From an uncultured Novosphingobium sp. (GTDB lineage: Bacteria > Pseudomonadota > Alphaproteobacteria > Sphingomonadales > Sphingomonadaceae), in the NCBI GenBank assembly GCA_946886075.1, contig CAMPHR010000003.1, positions 1-64,000 on the forward strand: 64,000 nucleotides of DNA. Reading direction: 5' to 3'. Positions 46,864 to 55,740 of this stretch are shown piece by piece (position 1 is the stretch's first letter; each line of letters begins with the position of its first letter). The position numbers were made by a program, and so were the translations under genes. The notes under the pieces are model-generated. The model ran no database searches. It saw nothing but the letters and a program-made list of their open reading frames with translations, and was not told the origin of the DNA.

Positions 46864-47769
46864 ATGCGTATTCTCGTCCTTGGCGCGACCGGTTATCTCG
46901 GGTCGCACATAGCCCGCCATTGCAGGGCGTCGGGCTATCAGGTGAGCGGCCTCAGCCGCACCGGCGAAGGCGATCGGACGCTTGCCGATCATGGCATCAT
47001 CCCCCTGCGGGGGGACCTTTCGCATCCGGATGCGGTCATAGACGTGATGCGCCAGCAGGACGCTACCATCTATGCCGCCCAACTACTCCTTCAGCAGGAA
47101 CATGACACCGTCAAACGCTTGCTGAACGCAGCGGATGGACGCGGCCACCAGTTCATCTTCACCAGCGGCACCGGCCTCCTCTCGCAACGGACGGACGGGT
47201 TATGGAGCGAGGATAGTTTCGCCGAACATGACCCGTTCGAACCCTCCAAATATATCGGCCTGCGGTTCGATACGGAAACCATGGTCCGTCGCGCAGGATC
47301 ATCAGGCGGGGTGCGCGCCATGGTGATCAGGCCGCCGATGATCTGGGGCCATGGCGGCTGCGGTCACCTGCGCATGTTCTACAACGACGCCAGGCGCAGC
47401 GGCGAAGTCGGCTATCTTGGGCAGGGCCTCAACCTCTATTCCAACGTCCATGTCGATGACCTGGCGGAGGTTTACCGCCTCGCCCTGGAACGCGGGTCTC
47501 CGGGCGCACTCTACCATGCCGTCGCGGGTGAACTGAACAACCGCACCCTTGCGGAAGCTGTCGCCCGCGACCTTGGCATAGAGGCGCGCAGCATCGACTT
47601 CACCGAAGGCGTCCGCCGCTGGGGCAAATTCGAAACGCTGATCGGCATGGCGACATGCAGCCGCTCCCGCAGCCCCCGCACCCGCCGGGAACTGGGCTGG
47701 GCGCCGCGTCATCTCGATATAGTGAGCGACATCGGCCACCCCGCCTATCGAGCACTTGCGGGGCGGTAG
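46864..47769 (+). CDS. NAD(P)-dependent epimerase/dehydratase-family protein
   Basis: A 301-residue extended SDR. ATG 46864 begins MRILVLGATGYLGSHIARHC, the Rossmann glycine motif. A serine (FIFTSGTG), a Tyr (SKYIGLRFDTE, YxxxK-like but with Leu/Arg) and the VIRPPMIWGHGG segment are typical of NAD-dependent epimerases. The canonical YxxxK is not perfect, since Lys precedes Tyr (SKYIG), so catalytic competence should be checked. VHVDDLAEVYRLALERG follows. No strong Shine-Dalgarno sequence is visible. It is codirectional with the oxygenase-like operon, 72 bases after the SDR. Confidence 0.85.
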   Translation: MRILVLGATGYLGSHIARHCRASGYQVSGLSRTGEGDRTLADHGIIPLRGDLSHPDAVIDVMRQQDATIYAAQLLLQQEHDTVKRLLNAADGRGHQFIFTSGTGLLSQRTDGLWSEDSFAEHDPFEPSKYIGLRFDTETMVRRAGSSGGVRAMVIRPPMIWGHGGCGHLRMFYNDARRSGEVGYLGQGLNLYSNVHVDDLAEVYRLALERGSPGALYHAVAGELNNRTLAEAVARDLGIEARSIDFTEGVRRWGKFETLIGMATCSRSRSPRTRRELGWAPRHLDIVSDIGHPAYRALAGR

Positions 47770-47867
47770 AGCATCGCGAGCTTCCGCCGACCCGGAATAG
47801 GCGCAGCACCGCTTTAACCCCGCCGCCTGGCCCGCTTCAGTGAAGCCATCATTTTCAGGAGAGCGCC

Positions 47868-48662
47868 ATGCAAAGCTGCGAAACCTTGTACGAACGGGCC
47901 GACATCGCCCGCGCCGACCGGCCGATACGCCTCGGCTCCCTGCTCTTCACCATGGTGGAGCCTCGCCCCGGCTATGAGATGGCCTATAATCGCTGGTATG
48001 AGCGAGATCATTTCTACAGCGGCTGCATGATCGGCGCCTATACCGTCTCGGGCGCACGCTATGTCGCCACCCGCGCGGAAAAGGCGAAGCGCTTCGGCTC
48101 AGGCACCATGGACCTGTCCAAGGGCTCCTATCTCGCCCTCTACTGGATATTGGACGGGCATCATCAGGATTGGGACGCATGGGCCGTCCGTCAGGTCAAC
48201 GATCTCCACGCCAGCGGCCGCATGTTCAAGGAACGCGACCATATCCACACCAGCTTCTACAATTTCGACGCGGAATATAATGCGCCCGGCAGCAGCATGC
48301 CGATCGAATTGGCGCTCGACCGTCCCTATGCCGGGCTCGTCGCCTTCATCGTCGATCTCAATCCCGGCAAGACCGGCGCGGACCTCTCAGCCCTTTTGCG
48401 CGCCCGCGACCTGCCGGGCGACGTCGCACTGACCGGCTCTCCCTTGCCGCTCGATCCCACCAGCCCAAAGGATGTCCCGGTGGAGGAAAATGACCGCGCG
48501 GTGTTCCTGAGCTTTTCGATCGAGGACCCCAAAGCCGTCTGGGACTCCGCCTATGTGCCGCTCGCCCAAGCAATCGAGGAAAGCGGCATCGGCCGCATCG
48601 CCATCGCCTCGCCCTTCATTCCGACGATCCCGGGAACCGACAGCTACACCGACCAGCTTTAA
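47868..48662 (+). CDS. Unrecognised protein, possible ferredoxin-like alpha/beta barrel
   Basis: A 264-residue soluble protein with CAGGAG 6 bases before the ATG. I do not recognise it. The segment MAYNRWYERDHFYSGCMIG resembles the NxWYNxEHLP pattern of dimeric alpha/beta barrel proteins of EthD type, and a second, weaker repeat seems to occupy the C-terminal third (DPKAVWDSAYVPLAQAIEES). That suggests two tandem ferredoxin-like domains. There are no export or membrane signals. It ends the plus-strand series, followed by a strong terminator, and probably acts on an intermediate of the neighbouring oxygenases. Confidence 0.72.
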   Translation: MQSCETLYERADIARADRPIRLGSLLFTMVEPRPGYEMAYNRWYERDHFYSGCMIGAYTVSGARYVATRAEKAKRFGSGTMDLSKGSYLALYWILDGHHQDWDAWAVRQVNDLHASGRMFKERDHIHTSFYNFDAEYNAPGSSMPIELALDRPYAGLVAFIVDLNPGKTGADLSALLRARDLPGDVALTGSPLPLDPTSPKDVPVEENDRAVFLSFSIEDPKAVWDSAYVPLAQAIEESGIGRIAIASPFIPTIPGTDSYTDQL

Positions 48663-48667
48663 GGCGA

Positions 48668-48705
48668 AGGGGGCGGCTCAACAACGGCCGCCCCCTTGTC
48701 TTCTT
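48668..48705. terminator. Terminator between convergent genes
   Basis: Perfect 10-bp stem AGGGGGCGGC (48668-48677) / GCCGCCCCCT (48687-48696), followed by the T/C-rich TGTCTTCTTC on the plus strand. It starts 6 bases after the stop codon and faces the end of the BVMO gene. Confidence 0.65.
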
Positions 48706-50657
48706 CAAAGCAGTTCGAAGTCGTCCTTGCGCGGCCCCTGGCACTCGTTCCAGAAATCGATGAGCCGCCATGGCCAGGACAGGAAATTCCGCTTCTTGCT
48801 ATTGTTATAATAGCTGTAGGCGCGCGGATGGCTCCAGATCATCTTGGTCATCTGCGTCTCGACCTTGGTCTGCCACGCGTCAAAGGCTGACTGACTCGGC
48901 TGCAACGCCTTCTTGCCCTCGGAATTGACCCAATCCAGGCATTCGATGGCATAATTGACCTGCCGCTCTGAAATCAGGTTCTGCCCAGCCGCATGGTTGG
49001 GCGCGCTGTTCGGCCCCACCGTATGGAAATAATTGGGAAAGCCCGGCACCAGCATTCCGAAATAGGCGCGCGGGTCTTCCGCCCCCCATTCGCTGCGCAG
49101 ATGCTTGCCGCCGATCCCGACAATCTCCAGATCGCCCATCATGTTCGCCACATCGAACCCGGTCGCGCAGACGAGCACGTCCAGCTCGATCTCCCGCCCA
49201 TCCTTTAGCACCAGTCCCTTGGGCGTGACCTCTGCGATCGCGGTCTGCTCCAGATGCACATGCGGCTGCAGATAGGTCGGGAAATAAGGCCCGCGATCCA
49301 GGATGATCCGCTTGGAAAAGACCGGGAAGTCCGGCGTCAGCTTTTCCTTGAGGTCCGGCCTATCGCCAAACATCTTGTCGATATAGTCGACCGCGAACTT
49401 GCGCATCGTCTCGTTCACCGCCGACACGGAAGGCGAATCCTTCGGCCATTCCGGGTCCAGCAGCACATTGGGATAAAGCCCATCGGCCGCATACCAATAG
49501 ATACGGAAACGGAACCATTCCAGATAATGCGGAATATGCCGCATCGCATATTTGACGCCGTCCGTGACCTCGTCATTGCCAGCCGGGCTAGGCATCACCC
49601 AATGGCGACTGCGTTGGAAGACATGCAGCTCGCTCACGCCCCCGGCGATGGCGGGGATCAGCTGCGCCCCGCTCGCGCCCGTGCCGATCACGCCGACGCG
49701 CTTGCCTTTGAGGTCGATCGACGTATCCCAAGCCGCCGTGTGCAGCCGCACCCCCGCAAAGCTCTCCAGCCCCGGAATGGCGGGCCACTTCATCCGGTTG
49801 ACCGGCCCATGCCCGTTGATGACCGCGTTGGCGCGGATCACCTCCTGCCCGCCGTCCTTTTTGCGGACGGTGACGTTCCACACCGCCGCATCCTCATCCC
49901 ACACCAGCTTCTCGACCATGGTGTTGAAGCGGATATTGGGCCGCAGCGCATAATCATCCGCCACCCGCTTCAGATAAGCGAACATGTCGGTGCCGAGCGG
50001 ATGATAATTATGCCATTCCGAATTCAGCGCGAAGGAGAAGGAGTAGAAGTGGCTCGGCGTATCGACGCCGACGCCCGGATAGCGGTTCTCCCACCAGGTC
50101 CCGCCGATCTCCTCATTCTTCTCGACAATCTCCCAATCATAGCCTGCCTCGGCCAGCTTCACGCCAGCGGCAATGCCGGTCATCCCCGCGCCGATTACCA
50201 GCACCTTGAACCCGGCAGGCGCGGCCTTGCGATCCTCGCGCTCGCGCCGCGGCTGCTCGGGGCGAAAGCCGATCTGGTCGAACAGCAAAGGCAGGAATTC
50301 GTCGGCCACCTCCTCGGCCAGGCCCGCCGCCATCATCCGGTGCATCAGCGCATCGGAAGGCTCCTCCTCCATCGCCGCGCCCGGCGTCGTCAGCACATGA
50401 AGCAGCTTGTCCTTCAACTCCTCGACCAGCTCGCCGGGGATCTCCTCCGGCGGATAAGCATAGGGCGACTTGATATGCGGCACGAACTTGTCCAGCATCG
50501 CCTCGTCACCGCTCAGATGGACATAGGTCATCAGCAGCGTGTGGATCTCACCCTCGGCCAATGCCTGCCGCAACTCCGGACTGTCCTCCAACGGCAGCTT
50601 GCGCGCATTCAAATCGGCACGGGCAGTCCCCGCCACATCGGCATATTTCGCGGCCAT
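48705..50657 (-). CDS. Baeyer-Villiger-type flavin monooxygenase
   Basis: A 650-residue FAD/NADPH monooxygenase. The first dinucleotide motif VLVIGAGMTGIAAG is at about 152-165, and the second (VGVIGTGASGAQL) at about 325-340. Between them lies the BVMO fingerprint FAGVRLHTAAWD (FxGxxxHxxxW with D), which separates it from ordinary FMOs. It converts ketones to esters or lactones with O2. The N-terminal 150 residues before the Rossmann fold are helical and unusual, also present in the second BVMO. It is monocistronic, divergent from the isochorismatase-fold gene, with a palindrome between. Confidence 0.93.
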   Translation of the reverse strand: MAAKYADVAGTARADLNARKLPLEDSPELRQALAEGEIHTLLMTYVHLSGDEAMLDKFVPHIKSPYAYPPEEIPGELVEELKDKLLHVLTTPGAAMEEEPSDALMHRMMAAGLAEEVADEFLPLLFDQIGFRPEQPRREREDRKAAPAGFKVLVIGAGMTGIAAGVKLAEAGYDWEIVEKNEEIGGTWWENRYPGVGVDTPSHFYSFSFALNSEWHNYHPLGTDMFAYLKRVADDYALRPNIRFNTMVEKLVWDEDAAVWNVTVRKKDGGQEVIRANAVINGHGPVNRMKWPAIPGLESFAGVRLHTAAWDTSIDLKGKRVGVIGTGASGAQLIPAIAGGVSELHVFQRSRHWVMPSPAGNDEVTDGVKYAMRHIPHYLEWFRFRIYWYAADGLYPNVLLDPEWPKDSPSVSAVNETMRKFAVDYIDKMFGDRPDLKEKLTPDFPVFSKRIILDRGPYFPTYLQPHVHLEQTAIAEVTPKGLVLKDGREIELDVLVCATGFDVANMMGDLEIVGIGGKHLRSEWGAEDPRAYFGMLVPGFPNYFHTVGPNSAPNHAAGQNLISERQVNYAIECLDWVNSEGKKALQPSQSAFDAWQTKVETQMTKMIWSHPRAYSYYNNSKKRNFLSWPWRLIDFWNECQGPRKDDFELL

Positions 50658-50749
50658 TCACCAACTCCTACGGAAATTTATTTTCTCTGGCTGCATGTCT
50701 ATCGGGCAAGGAACGGCAACCAATCGCGAACCTTCCCCATTCCATATCT

Positions 50750-50768
50750 GTGGAGCGGCTTGCTCCAC
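50750..50768. promoter_or_regulatory. Inverted repeat in divergent BVMO/isochorismatase promoter region
   Basis: GTGGAGC (50750-50756) and GCTCCAC (50762-50768) are exact reverse complements around GGCTT, in the 172-base gap between the divergent genes. Two IclR regulators are encoded nearby, so it may be an operator. An RNA hairpin in the isochorismatase leader is the alternative. Confidence 0.35.
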
Positions 50769-50829
50769 TCTTGCCGCAGAAGCGCGCGGCGCGCTCTCTG
50801 ACGATCGGTATTTCTTCTGGAGCATGCCT

Positions 50830-51456
50830 ATGCCCGTCCCCTTGCACGGCCGCCCCGCCCTCATCATCAGCGAGTGTCAGCGCGGCATCATCGAACCCGG
50901 CATGGGCGGCTTCCCCGGCCTGATCGCGCAAGTCCAAGCGCGTGGCATTGTCGCCCGCATTGCCAGCCTCGCGGCTCGCTTCCGCGCTGCCCGGCTCCCG
51001 GTCTTCCACCTCACCATCGCCCATCGACCAGATTTCGCGGACGTCCAGCCAAACAGCATGCTCGCCGCGATGGCACGCAAAAGCGGATCGCTCGTGACCG
51101 GCAGCCCGGCGGCCCGGATCATCCCCGAACTCAATCCCGCCCCCGAAGATTTCGTCATAGAGCGCACTTCGGGCCTCATCGGCTTCCATGGCACGGCCCT
51201 CGACGCAATCCTGCGCCGCATGCACATCGGAACTGTCGTTATCACTGGAGTATCGACCAACGTCGCCGTCGCAGGCTGCACGATGGCGGCCACTGATCTT
51301 GGCTATCATGCGATCGTCGCGGAAGATTGCATCGCCGCCGCCGATCCCGCCACCCATGATGTCATCGTGCGGGATCAACTGCGCATGATCGCCCGCATCG
51401 CCAGTGCCGAAGACATTGCGCACGCGATCGACGCCCCGCCCGCTACTGAACGCTGA
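50830..51456 (+). CDS. Isochorismatase-fold protein with altered catalytic triad
   Basis: A 208-residue protein of the cysteine hydrolase/isochorismatase fold. ATG 50830 has GGAG 7 bases upstream; ATG 50824 is too close. The usual Asp-Lys-Cys triad is not present: the Asp position reads Glu15 (LIISECQRG), the Lys position reads Arg112 (VIERTSG) and the nucleophile position reads Ala146 (GVSTNVAVAG). Cys150 is four residues further on and does not align. It may therefore be an isochorismatase-type or non-hydrolytic member. The last 14 bases overlap the end of the IclR gene on the other strand. Confidence 0.85.
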   Translation: MPVPLHGRPALIISECQRGIIEPGMGGFPGLIAQVQARGIVARIASLAARFRAARLPVFHLTIAHRPDFADVQPNSMLAAMARKSGSLVTGSPAARIIPELNPAPEDFVIERTSGLIGFHGTALDAILRRMHIGTVVITGVSTNVAVAGCTMAATDLGYHAIVAEDCIAAADPATHDVIVRDQLRMIARIASAEDIAHAIDAPPATER

Positions 51457-52282
51457 CGGTCGTCCTGCGGCGGATGCGATCATTATAACGGTAGATGACC
51501 GACTGCATGCCCGACAGCATCTCGCGCACGTCATTGTCATTGCCGAACAACGGATCGCCCACCACGCCGATCGCGTAGGACGCGACGCCGTGCGGCACCC
51601 GCAACGGCATGGCGATGGAATCGACCGGAATAGTCGCGCTGCGGCGGCACAGCGCAAAGCCGCGCGCCCGCGTCGTTGAAATCCGGTCCACCAGATGCTT
51701 CATCAGCGTCGGCCCCGCCGGGCCCAGCCCCATTCGCTGTGTCCGGGTGGCCAGTTGGATGATATCGACATTGGATTGCTGCGCCAGCATCGCCGCGGTG
51801 AAATTGGTGCTCGGCCGCCAGCTATTGCGCTCGAAACAGACCATCTCGGTGGAATAATAGGGCTCTGTATCGGGCTTCGCTGCCCAGCCGCCGGACATTT
51901 CGGCAACGCTTTCCGACCAGCAGTCATTCTGCTGCGTGACGAAAACCGACCCGCCGGTTTGCCGCCGCATGTCTTCCATCACCTCATTGATCCGGCCGGC
52001 TCCGAAAAAGCTCTGTTCTATCGAAGAGGCATTGGCGATGATCTTGTAGGACGGGGCGTACAGCTTCGTCGCCTGGCTGTAGCTCAGGTAACCCGTGCTC
52101 GCGAGCGTCCGCAAAATCTCGTCAGCACTTGAATTGGGGATGCCCAATGCTTCGCTGATCTCGATCGTGCGCGCAGGTTCGCCAGAGTTCATGAAATATT
52201 CCAGAACTTCCAGCGTGCGCAGGCACGACTTCACGCTCCCCCTGCCGCCAGACCTGCCCTCCGTCTGTGACTTAGAGCTCAT
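51443..52282 (-). CDS. IclR-family regulator
   Basis: A 279-residue regulator. ATG 52282 is preceded by AGGAGG. An N-terminal winged helix-turn-helix (residues about 15-75, with CLRTLEVLEYFMNSGEPART, EISEALGIPNSSADEILRTL) is followed by the IclR ligand domain. It is divergent from the alpha/beta-hydrolase gene with a 17-base-dyad inverted repeat (52366-52390) in the gap. Local targets could include the hydrolase, the isochorismatase-fold gene and the BVMO. The effector is unknown. Confidence 0.88.
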   Translation of the reverse strand: MSSKSQTEGRSGGRGSVKSCLRTLEVLEYFMNSGEPARTIEISEALGIPNSSADEILRTLASTGYLSYSQATKLYAPSYKIIANASSIEQSFFGAGRINEVMEDMRRQTGGSVFVTQQNDCWSESVAEMSGGWAAKPDTEPYYSTEMVCFERNSWRPSTNFTAAMLAQQSNVDIIQLATRTQRMGLGPAGPTLMKHLVDRISTTRARGFALCRRSATIPVDSIAMPLRVPHGVASYAIGVVGDPLFGNDNDVREMLSGMQSVIYRYNDRIRRRTTVSVQ

Positions 52283-52365
52283 TCCGCCTCCTAGCTCGTC
52301 CTTGCGGGCGCCGGTTCTGCCGGTCGCCGGAAATTTCGAAACACCTACCATATTATCCCCGCCTC

Positions 52366-52390
52366 AGGGATTCAAGCGTCCGGAATCCCT
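52366..52390. promoter_or_regulatory. Candidate IclR operator
   Basis: AGGGATTC (52366-52373) and GAATCCCT (52383-52390) are exact reverse complements separated by 9 bases, midway between the divergent IclR (start 52282) and alpha/beta-hydrolase (start 52470) genes. The dyad and location suit an IclR binding site. Confidence 0.45.
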
Positions 52391-52469
52391 CTTTCCGCCA
52401 GCGATTACGGCAATATGGAAAGCCGCCATTGCCGATCGCCAGCGCGGCTTCGCTGGTCTCTATACCAGA

Positions 52470-53378
52470 ATGATGCATGACAGACAAAGCCGCTCCGCCA
52501 CTGGTACAAAAGCTGTAAAGCGCAGCTTTCTCAATGGCCGCATGCCGCTTTGCTACACCGAATGGCCGCATGAAGGCGCGCCGCTCGCCATTCTTGTTCA
52601 TGGCAGCCGGGACCATAGCCGCAGCTGGGACGCACTGGCGAAGGTCCTTCTGCCCCATTATCATGTCATCGCCCCCGACCTTCGCGGCCATGGCGACAGC
52701 AGTTGGTCGCAGGATGGGCGCTATGACTTTGCAGCCTATCTGTCCGATCTGGGCGCGCTCACCCAGCACTTGGCGCTCGGTCCTCAACGCCAAGCGGTGC
52801 TGATCGGCCATTCCCTGGGCGCGCACATCGCCTTGCGCTTCGCCGGGACCTTTCCCGAAACCATCAGGCGCCTCGTCGCGATCGAAGCGATCGGCGCGCC
52901 ACGCGCCATCGAGTCGTATCGGCTCAGCCAAGACAGCGCCCAATCCCTGCGCAACTGGCTCGAAGAACGGCACGCCGCCTCGCTCACCACGCCCCGCCTG
53001 TTCGCGTCCATCGATGAAGCGGTGGAACGGATGCGCGAACGCCATGCTTTCCTCACTCCAGCGCAGGCGCGGCATATGACGCGCCATGGGCTGAGGCGGG
53101 CTGGCAGGGCTGGATGGCAGTGGAAGCATGATCCCTATCTCGCCGTTTGGGCATTGCCCGACATTTCCACCGAGGATGTCCGGGCCCTGTGGCGCAACGT
53201 CGCCTGCCCGGCCCTCCTCCTTTACGGCGAATGCAGCTGGCCCTCCGGCTTGCCCGCCGATCTGCTTGCCGCTGTGCCCGACGTGCGGGAAGTCCGCCTG
53301 CCCGGCAGCGGCCACTGGCCCCAGCATGACGCCTTCGACGCATGTATGTCGGCGATCATGCCCTTCCTGGCCGAATGA
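52470..53378 (+). CDS. Alpha/beta-fold hydrolase
   Basis: A 302-residue hydrolase as written. The start is uncertain: ATGs at 52470, 52473 and 52542 are possible and none has a good ribosome-binding site. Oxyanion region LVHGSRDHSRSW, the nucleophile elbow GHSLGAHI with Ser, the acid in LLLYGECSWPSG and the final His in PGSGHWPQHD give a complete catalytic machinery, although the acid position reads Glu/Ser-Trp and should be checked. It probably hydrolyses an ester, lactone or C-C bond in the pathway. It is divergent from the IclR regulator, and its 3' end faces an SDR gene 15 bases away. Confidence 0.85.
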   Translation: MMHDRQSRSATGTKAVKRSFLNGRMPLCYTEWPHEGAPLAILVHGSRDHSRSWDALAKVLLPHYHVIAPDLRGHGDSSWSQDGRYDFAAYLSDLGALTQHLALGPQRQAVLIGHSLGAHIALRFAGTFPETIRRLVAIEAIGAPRAIESYRLSQDSAQSLRNWLEERHAASLTTPRLFASIDEAVERMRERHAFLTPAQARHMTRHGLRRAGRAGWQWKHDPYLAVWALPDISTEDVRALWRNVACPALLLYGECSWPSGLPADLLAAVPDVREVRLPGSGHWPQHDAFDACMSAIMPFLAE

Positions 53379-53392
53379 TCCGTTGCGCCCGC

Positions 53393-54199
53393 CTATTCGT
53401 TGCTCTTCTTGGTCGCCATCACCCGGGGATCGAAATGGTTGGCCGCCATCCACCCGCCATCCACGAACAAGGTGTGACCGGTGACATATTCCGACAGTCC
53501 CGAGGCCAGGAACAGCACGGCCCCGGCCACATCCCGCGTCGTGCCCGGCCTTCCAATCGGCAGCACGCTCGATTCCATCAGCGCGCGCGATTCCGAAGTT
53601 TCCGGCAGGCGCGGCGTCGTGATGCTGCCCGGCGCCACGGAATTGGCGCGGATGCCATGCCGCCCCCATTCGGTCGCCATCGACTTCACCAGATGCATCA
53701 GCCCCGCCTTCGCTGCGCCATAGGGCGCATGCATCGGCGATCCGACCGCACCATCCACTGACCCGATGCAGATCAGCGATCCGCTCACGCCACGCGCAAT
53801 CATCGATTGGGCAACAGCCCGCGCCGTTACGAAGAAATAGCGCAGGTTCCGGGATTGATCATGGTCCCATTCCTCCAGCGTCACGTCGAGCAGCGGCTTG
53901 AACAGCGCCTGCCCCACGATCGTCACCAATATGTCCAGGCCACCCAATTGCGCCTCGGCGTCCGCCACGGCCTTCTGAACCGAAGCCTCATTCAATATAT
54001 CGGCCTCAATCGGAATGCCCGCTCGCCCAATCGCGCGCACTTCGCTCGCAACCTGCTCGGCGCGCTCCAATACGCTGTCCAGCACGGCGACATCGCATCC
54101 CGCCTCCGCCAGCAGCAGCGCGCTCGCCTCGCCCATGCCACGGCCGCCGCCGACGATCAGCGCCTTTTTTCCTTCAAGGCCCAGCAGTGACACGGTCAT
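53393..54199 (-). CDS. SDR-family oxidoreductase
   Basis: A 268-residue SDR. The glycine motif reads VGGGRGMGEAS, the acidic residue in VAVLDSV suggests NAD, and the catalytic Ser and Tyr-x3-Lys lie in ICIGSVDGAVGSPMHAPYGA followed by AK. VTIVGQ replaces the usual NNAG. The C-terminus has YVTGHTLFVDGGWM. It is the last gene of the run that starts with the amidohydrolase at 56931, 31 bases after the acyl-CoA ligase gene. Confidence 0.9.
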   Translation of the reverse strand: MTVSLLGLEGKKALIVGGGRGMGEASALLLAEAGCDVAVLDSVLERAEQVASEVRAIGRAGIPIEADILNEASVQKAVADAEAQLGGLDILVTIVGQALFKPLLDVTLEEWDHDQSRNLRYFFVTARAVAQSMIARGVSGSLICIGSVDGAVGSPMHAPYGAAKAGLMHLVKSMATEWGRHGIRANSVAPGSITTPRLPETSESRALMESSVLPIGRPGTTRDVAGAVLFLASGLSEYVTGHTLFVDGGWMAANHFDPRVMATKKSNE

Positions 54200-54230
54200 C
54201 CTTCACATCCTCTTCGTTGCGCGCGCCCGC

Positions 54231-55712
54231 TCATGCGGCGTCGGCCAGGAACATCTTCTTGATTTCGGTCAGGCTGACCTTGAGCGACGGCGTGCGCGGC
54301 AGCGCGTCCAAGATCCGGATTTCCACCGGCACATGGGTCGGCGGCAATTCGGCCCGCACATGCGCCAGCAGCGCCTGTTCATCGACAGCCCCGGCGCTCC
54401 GGCTCAGTTCGACCGCGGCCACCGGCACCGCGCCCAATCGCGCATCGGGTATCCCCACCACGGAGGCATCGACAACGGCGGGATGCTGGCGCAGCACATC
54501 GACCACGCGCTCGGGCAATATCTTGAAGCCCCCACGCACAATCGCGCCGTCATGCCGCCCGCGATGAAAGACATATCCGTCCTCATCGATCATCACGAGG
54601 TCAGTGGTCCGCACCCAGTCAGGCCGCACGGACGGGCAATGCACCTCCAACAGCCCTTCCGCCCCGCGCGCCACTTCCGCGCCGCTTTCCGGATCGATGG
54701 CCCGTATCTCCACGCCCGGCATGGGAAGGCCCGTGCTGCCGCGCTTGCTATCCCCACGCTCCGCCCGCATCTGCGGCGTCCAGCGAACGATCGTCCCGCA
54801 AAATTCCGTCGCGCCCATGCCCCACAGGATCGGCAGCTTATAGCGCTGCTCGAACCGCTCCTGGAGATCGGGGTCCAGATAAGCCGACCCCCCCGACACG
54901 CTTTTCACGCTCGCCATGTCCTCCGGCGACACATTGGCGTCCATGATCATCGCGATCGCCGTGGGATTAAGGCCCAGCGTATCAGGCCTGTGGCGGCGCA
55001 GCGCATCCACCAGCCCATCGACCGTAAAGCGCTCCATCAACACCAGCGGCGTATTGTTAACCGCAGCGCCGGTCAGCAGGCACACGCCCCCCACTCCGCC
55101 CAATGGCCAGATGTTGATCTGCACCGGCGGCGCGCTGCCTGACTCTGCACCGGGTGCGCTCATCACCGCTCGTTCCAATAGCTTGAGCGGCATGGGAATG
55201 CGCTTGGGCGTCCCGGTCGTCCCGCTCGACAGCACCTCGATCCCGCCATCGGGCAAGGCATCGTCGAACGAGGATCGCCTGCACGTCTCCAGCCCATCCA
55301 CCAGGCTTGGAGCATCATCGATCCCGCCAAAGGCGATCCCCGCGCAGCCCGCCTGCCCCGCCGCTTCCGTGAAGTTCGGCCAATCCTGCCGATCCGCCAA
55401 TATCGCGGCGGCCCCCAAACTCTCGATATTGTCGGAAATCGCGGTCGCCGGGAGGAAGGGATAGACGAAGCTCACCGACCGCCGATGCGCCAGCAGCCCC
55501 ACCACCGCCGCCGCATGGGCCAGCCGGTTGCGGATGATGATGCCCACCTTCGCCGACGGCGGACATCCCGCCGCGTCGAGCAGGGCAACCACGGCATCGC
55601 CATAGCGCGCCACCTCACCCCAGCTCACCCACCGGCCCTCAAACTCGATGCCGCGCGCGTCCCTATGGTCGCGCAGATTGGCGCGAAGCTGCTCGATAAC
55701 GTCCTGACTCAC
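54231..55712 (-). CDS. AMP-dependent acyl-CoA ligase
   Basis: A 493-residue ANL-superfamily ligase beginning at GTG 55712, with AGGA about 9 bases upstream. The P-loop VLSSGTTGTPKRIPM is present. A5 (WGMGATEFCGTI), the hinge (FHRGRHDGAIVRGGFKILPE) and the C-terminal catalytic Lys (RTPSLKVSLTEIKK) can be placed. It is a second ligase distinct from that at 42143, with a lower-complexity middle domain. It probably activates the acid product of the amidohydrolase-2 or of BVMO/esterase steps. Confidence 0.9.
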   Translation of the reverse strand: MSQDVIEQLRANLRDHRDARGIEFEGRWVSWGEVARYGDAVVALLDAAGCPPSAKVGIIIRNRLAHAAAVVGLLAHRRSVSFVYPFLPATAISDNIESLGAAAILADRQDWPNFTEAAGQAGCAGIAFGGIDDAPSLVDGLETCRRSSFDDALPDGGIEVLSSGTTGTPKRIPMPLKLLERAVMSAPGAESGSAPPVQINIWPLGGVGGVCLLTGAAVNNTPLVLMERFTVDGLVDALRRHRPDTLGLNPTAIAMIMDANVSPEDMASVKSVSGGSAYLDPDLQERFEQRYKLPILWGMGATEFCGTIVRWTPQMRAERGDSKRGSTGLPMPGVEIRAIDPESGAEVARGAEGLLEVHCPSVRPDWVRTTDLVMIDEDGYVFHRGRHDGAIVRGGFKILPERVVDVLRQHPAVVDASVVGIPDARLGAVPVAAVELSRSAGAVDEQALLAHVRAELPPTHVPVEIRILDALPRTPSLKVSLTEIKKMFLADAA

Positions 55713-55740
55713 TGATGCTAGTCCTAACTGGCCGCCGTCC

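Noticed and set aside
49254..50801. 515-codon frame opposite the first BVMO
   Set aside because: Same reasoning: no recognisable domain, and the opposite strand encodes a complete BVMO.
43782..55729. Shared 10-base string AGTTAGGACT upstream of genes at 43875 and (minus strand) 55712
   Set aside because: Ten-base matches are common by chance in this length. One copy merely provides the Shine-Dalgarno. No other operon start has it.
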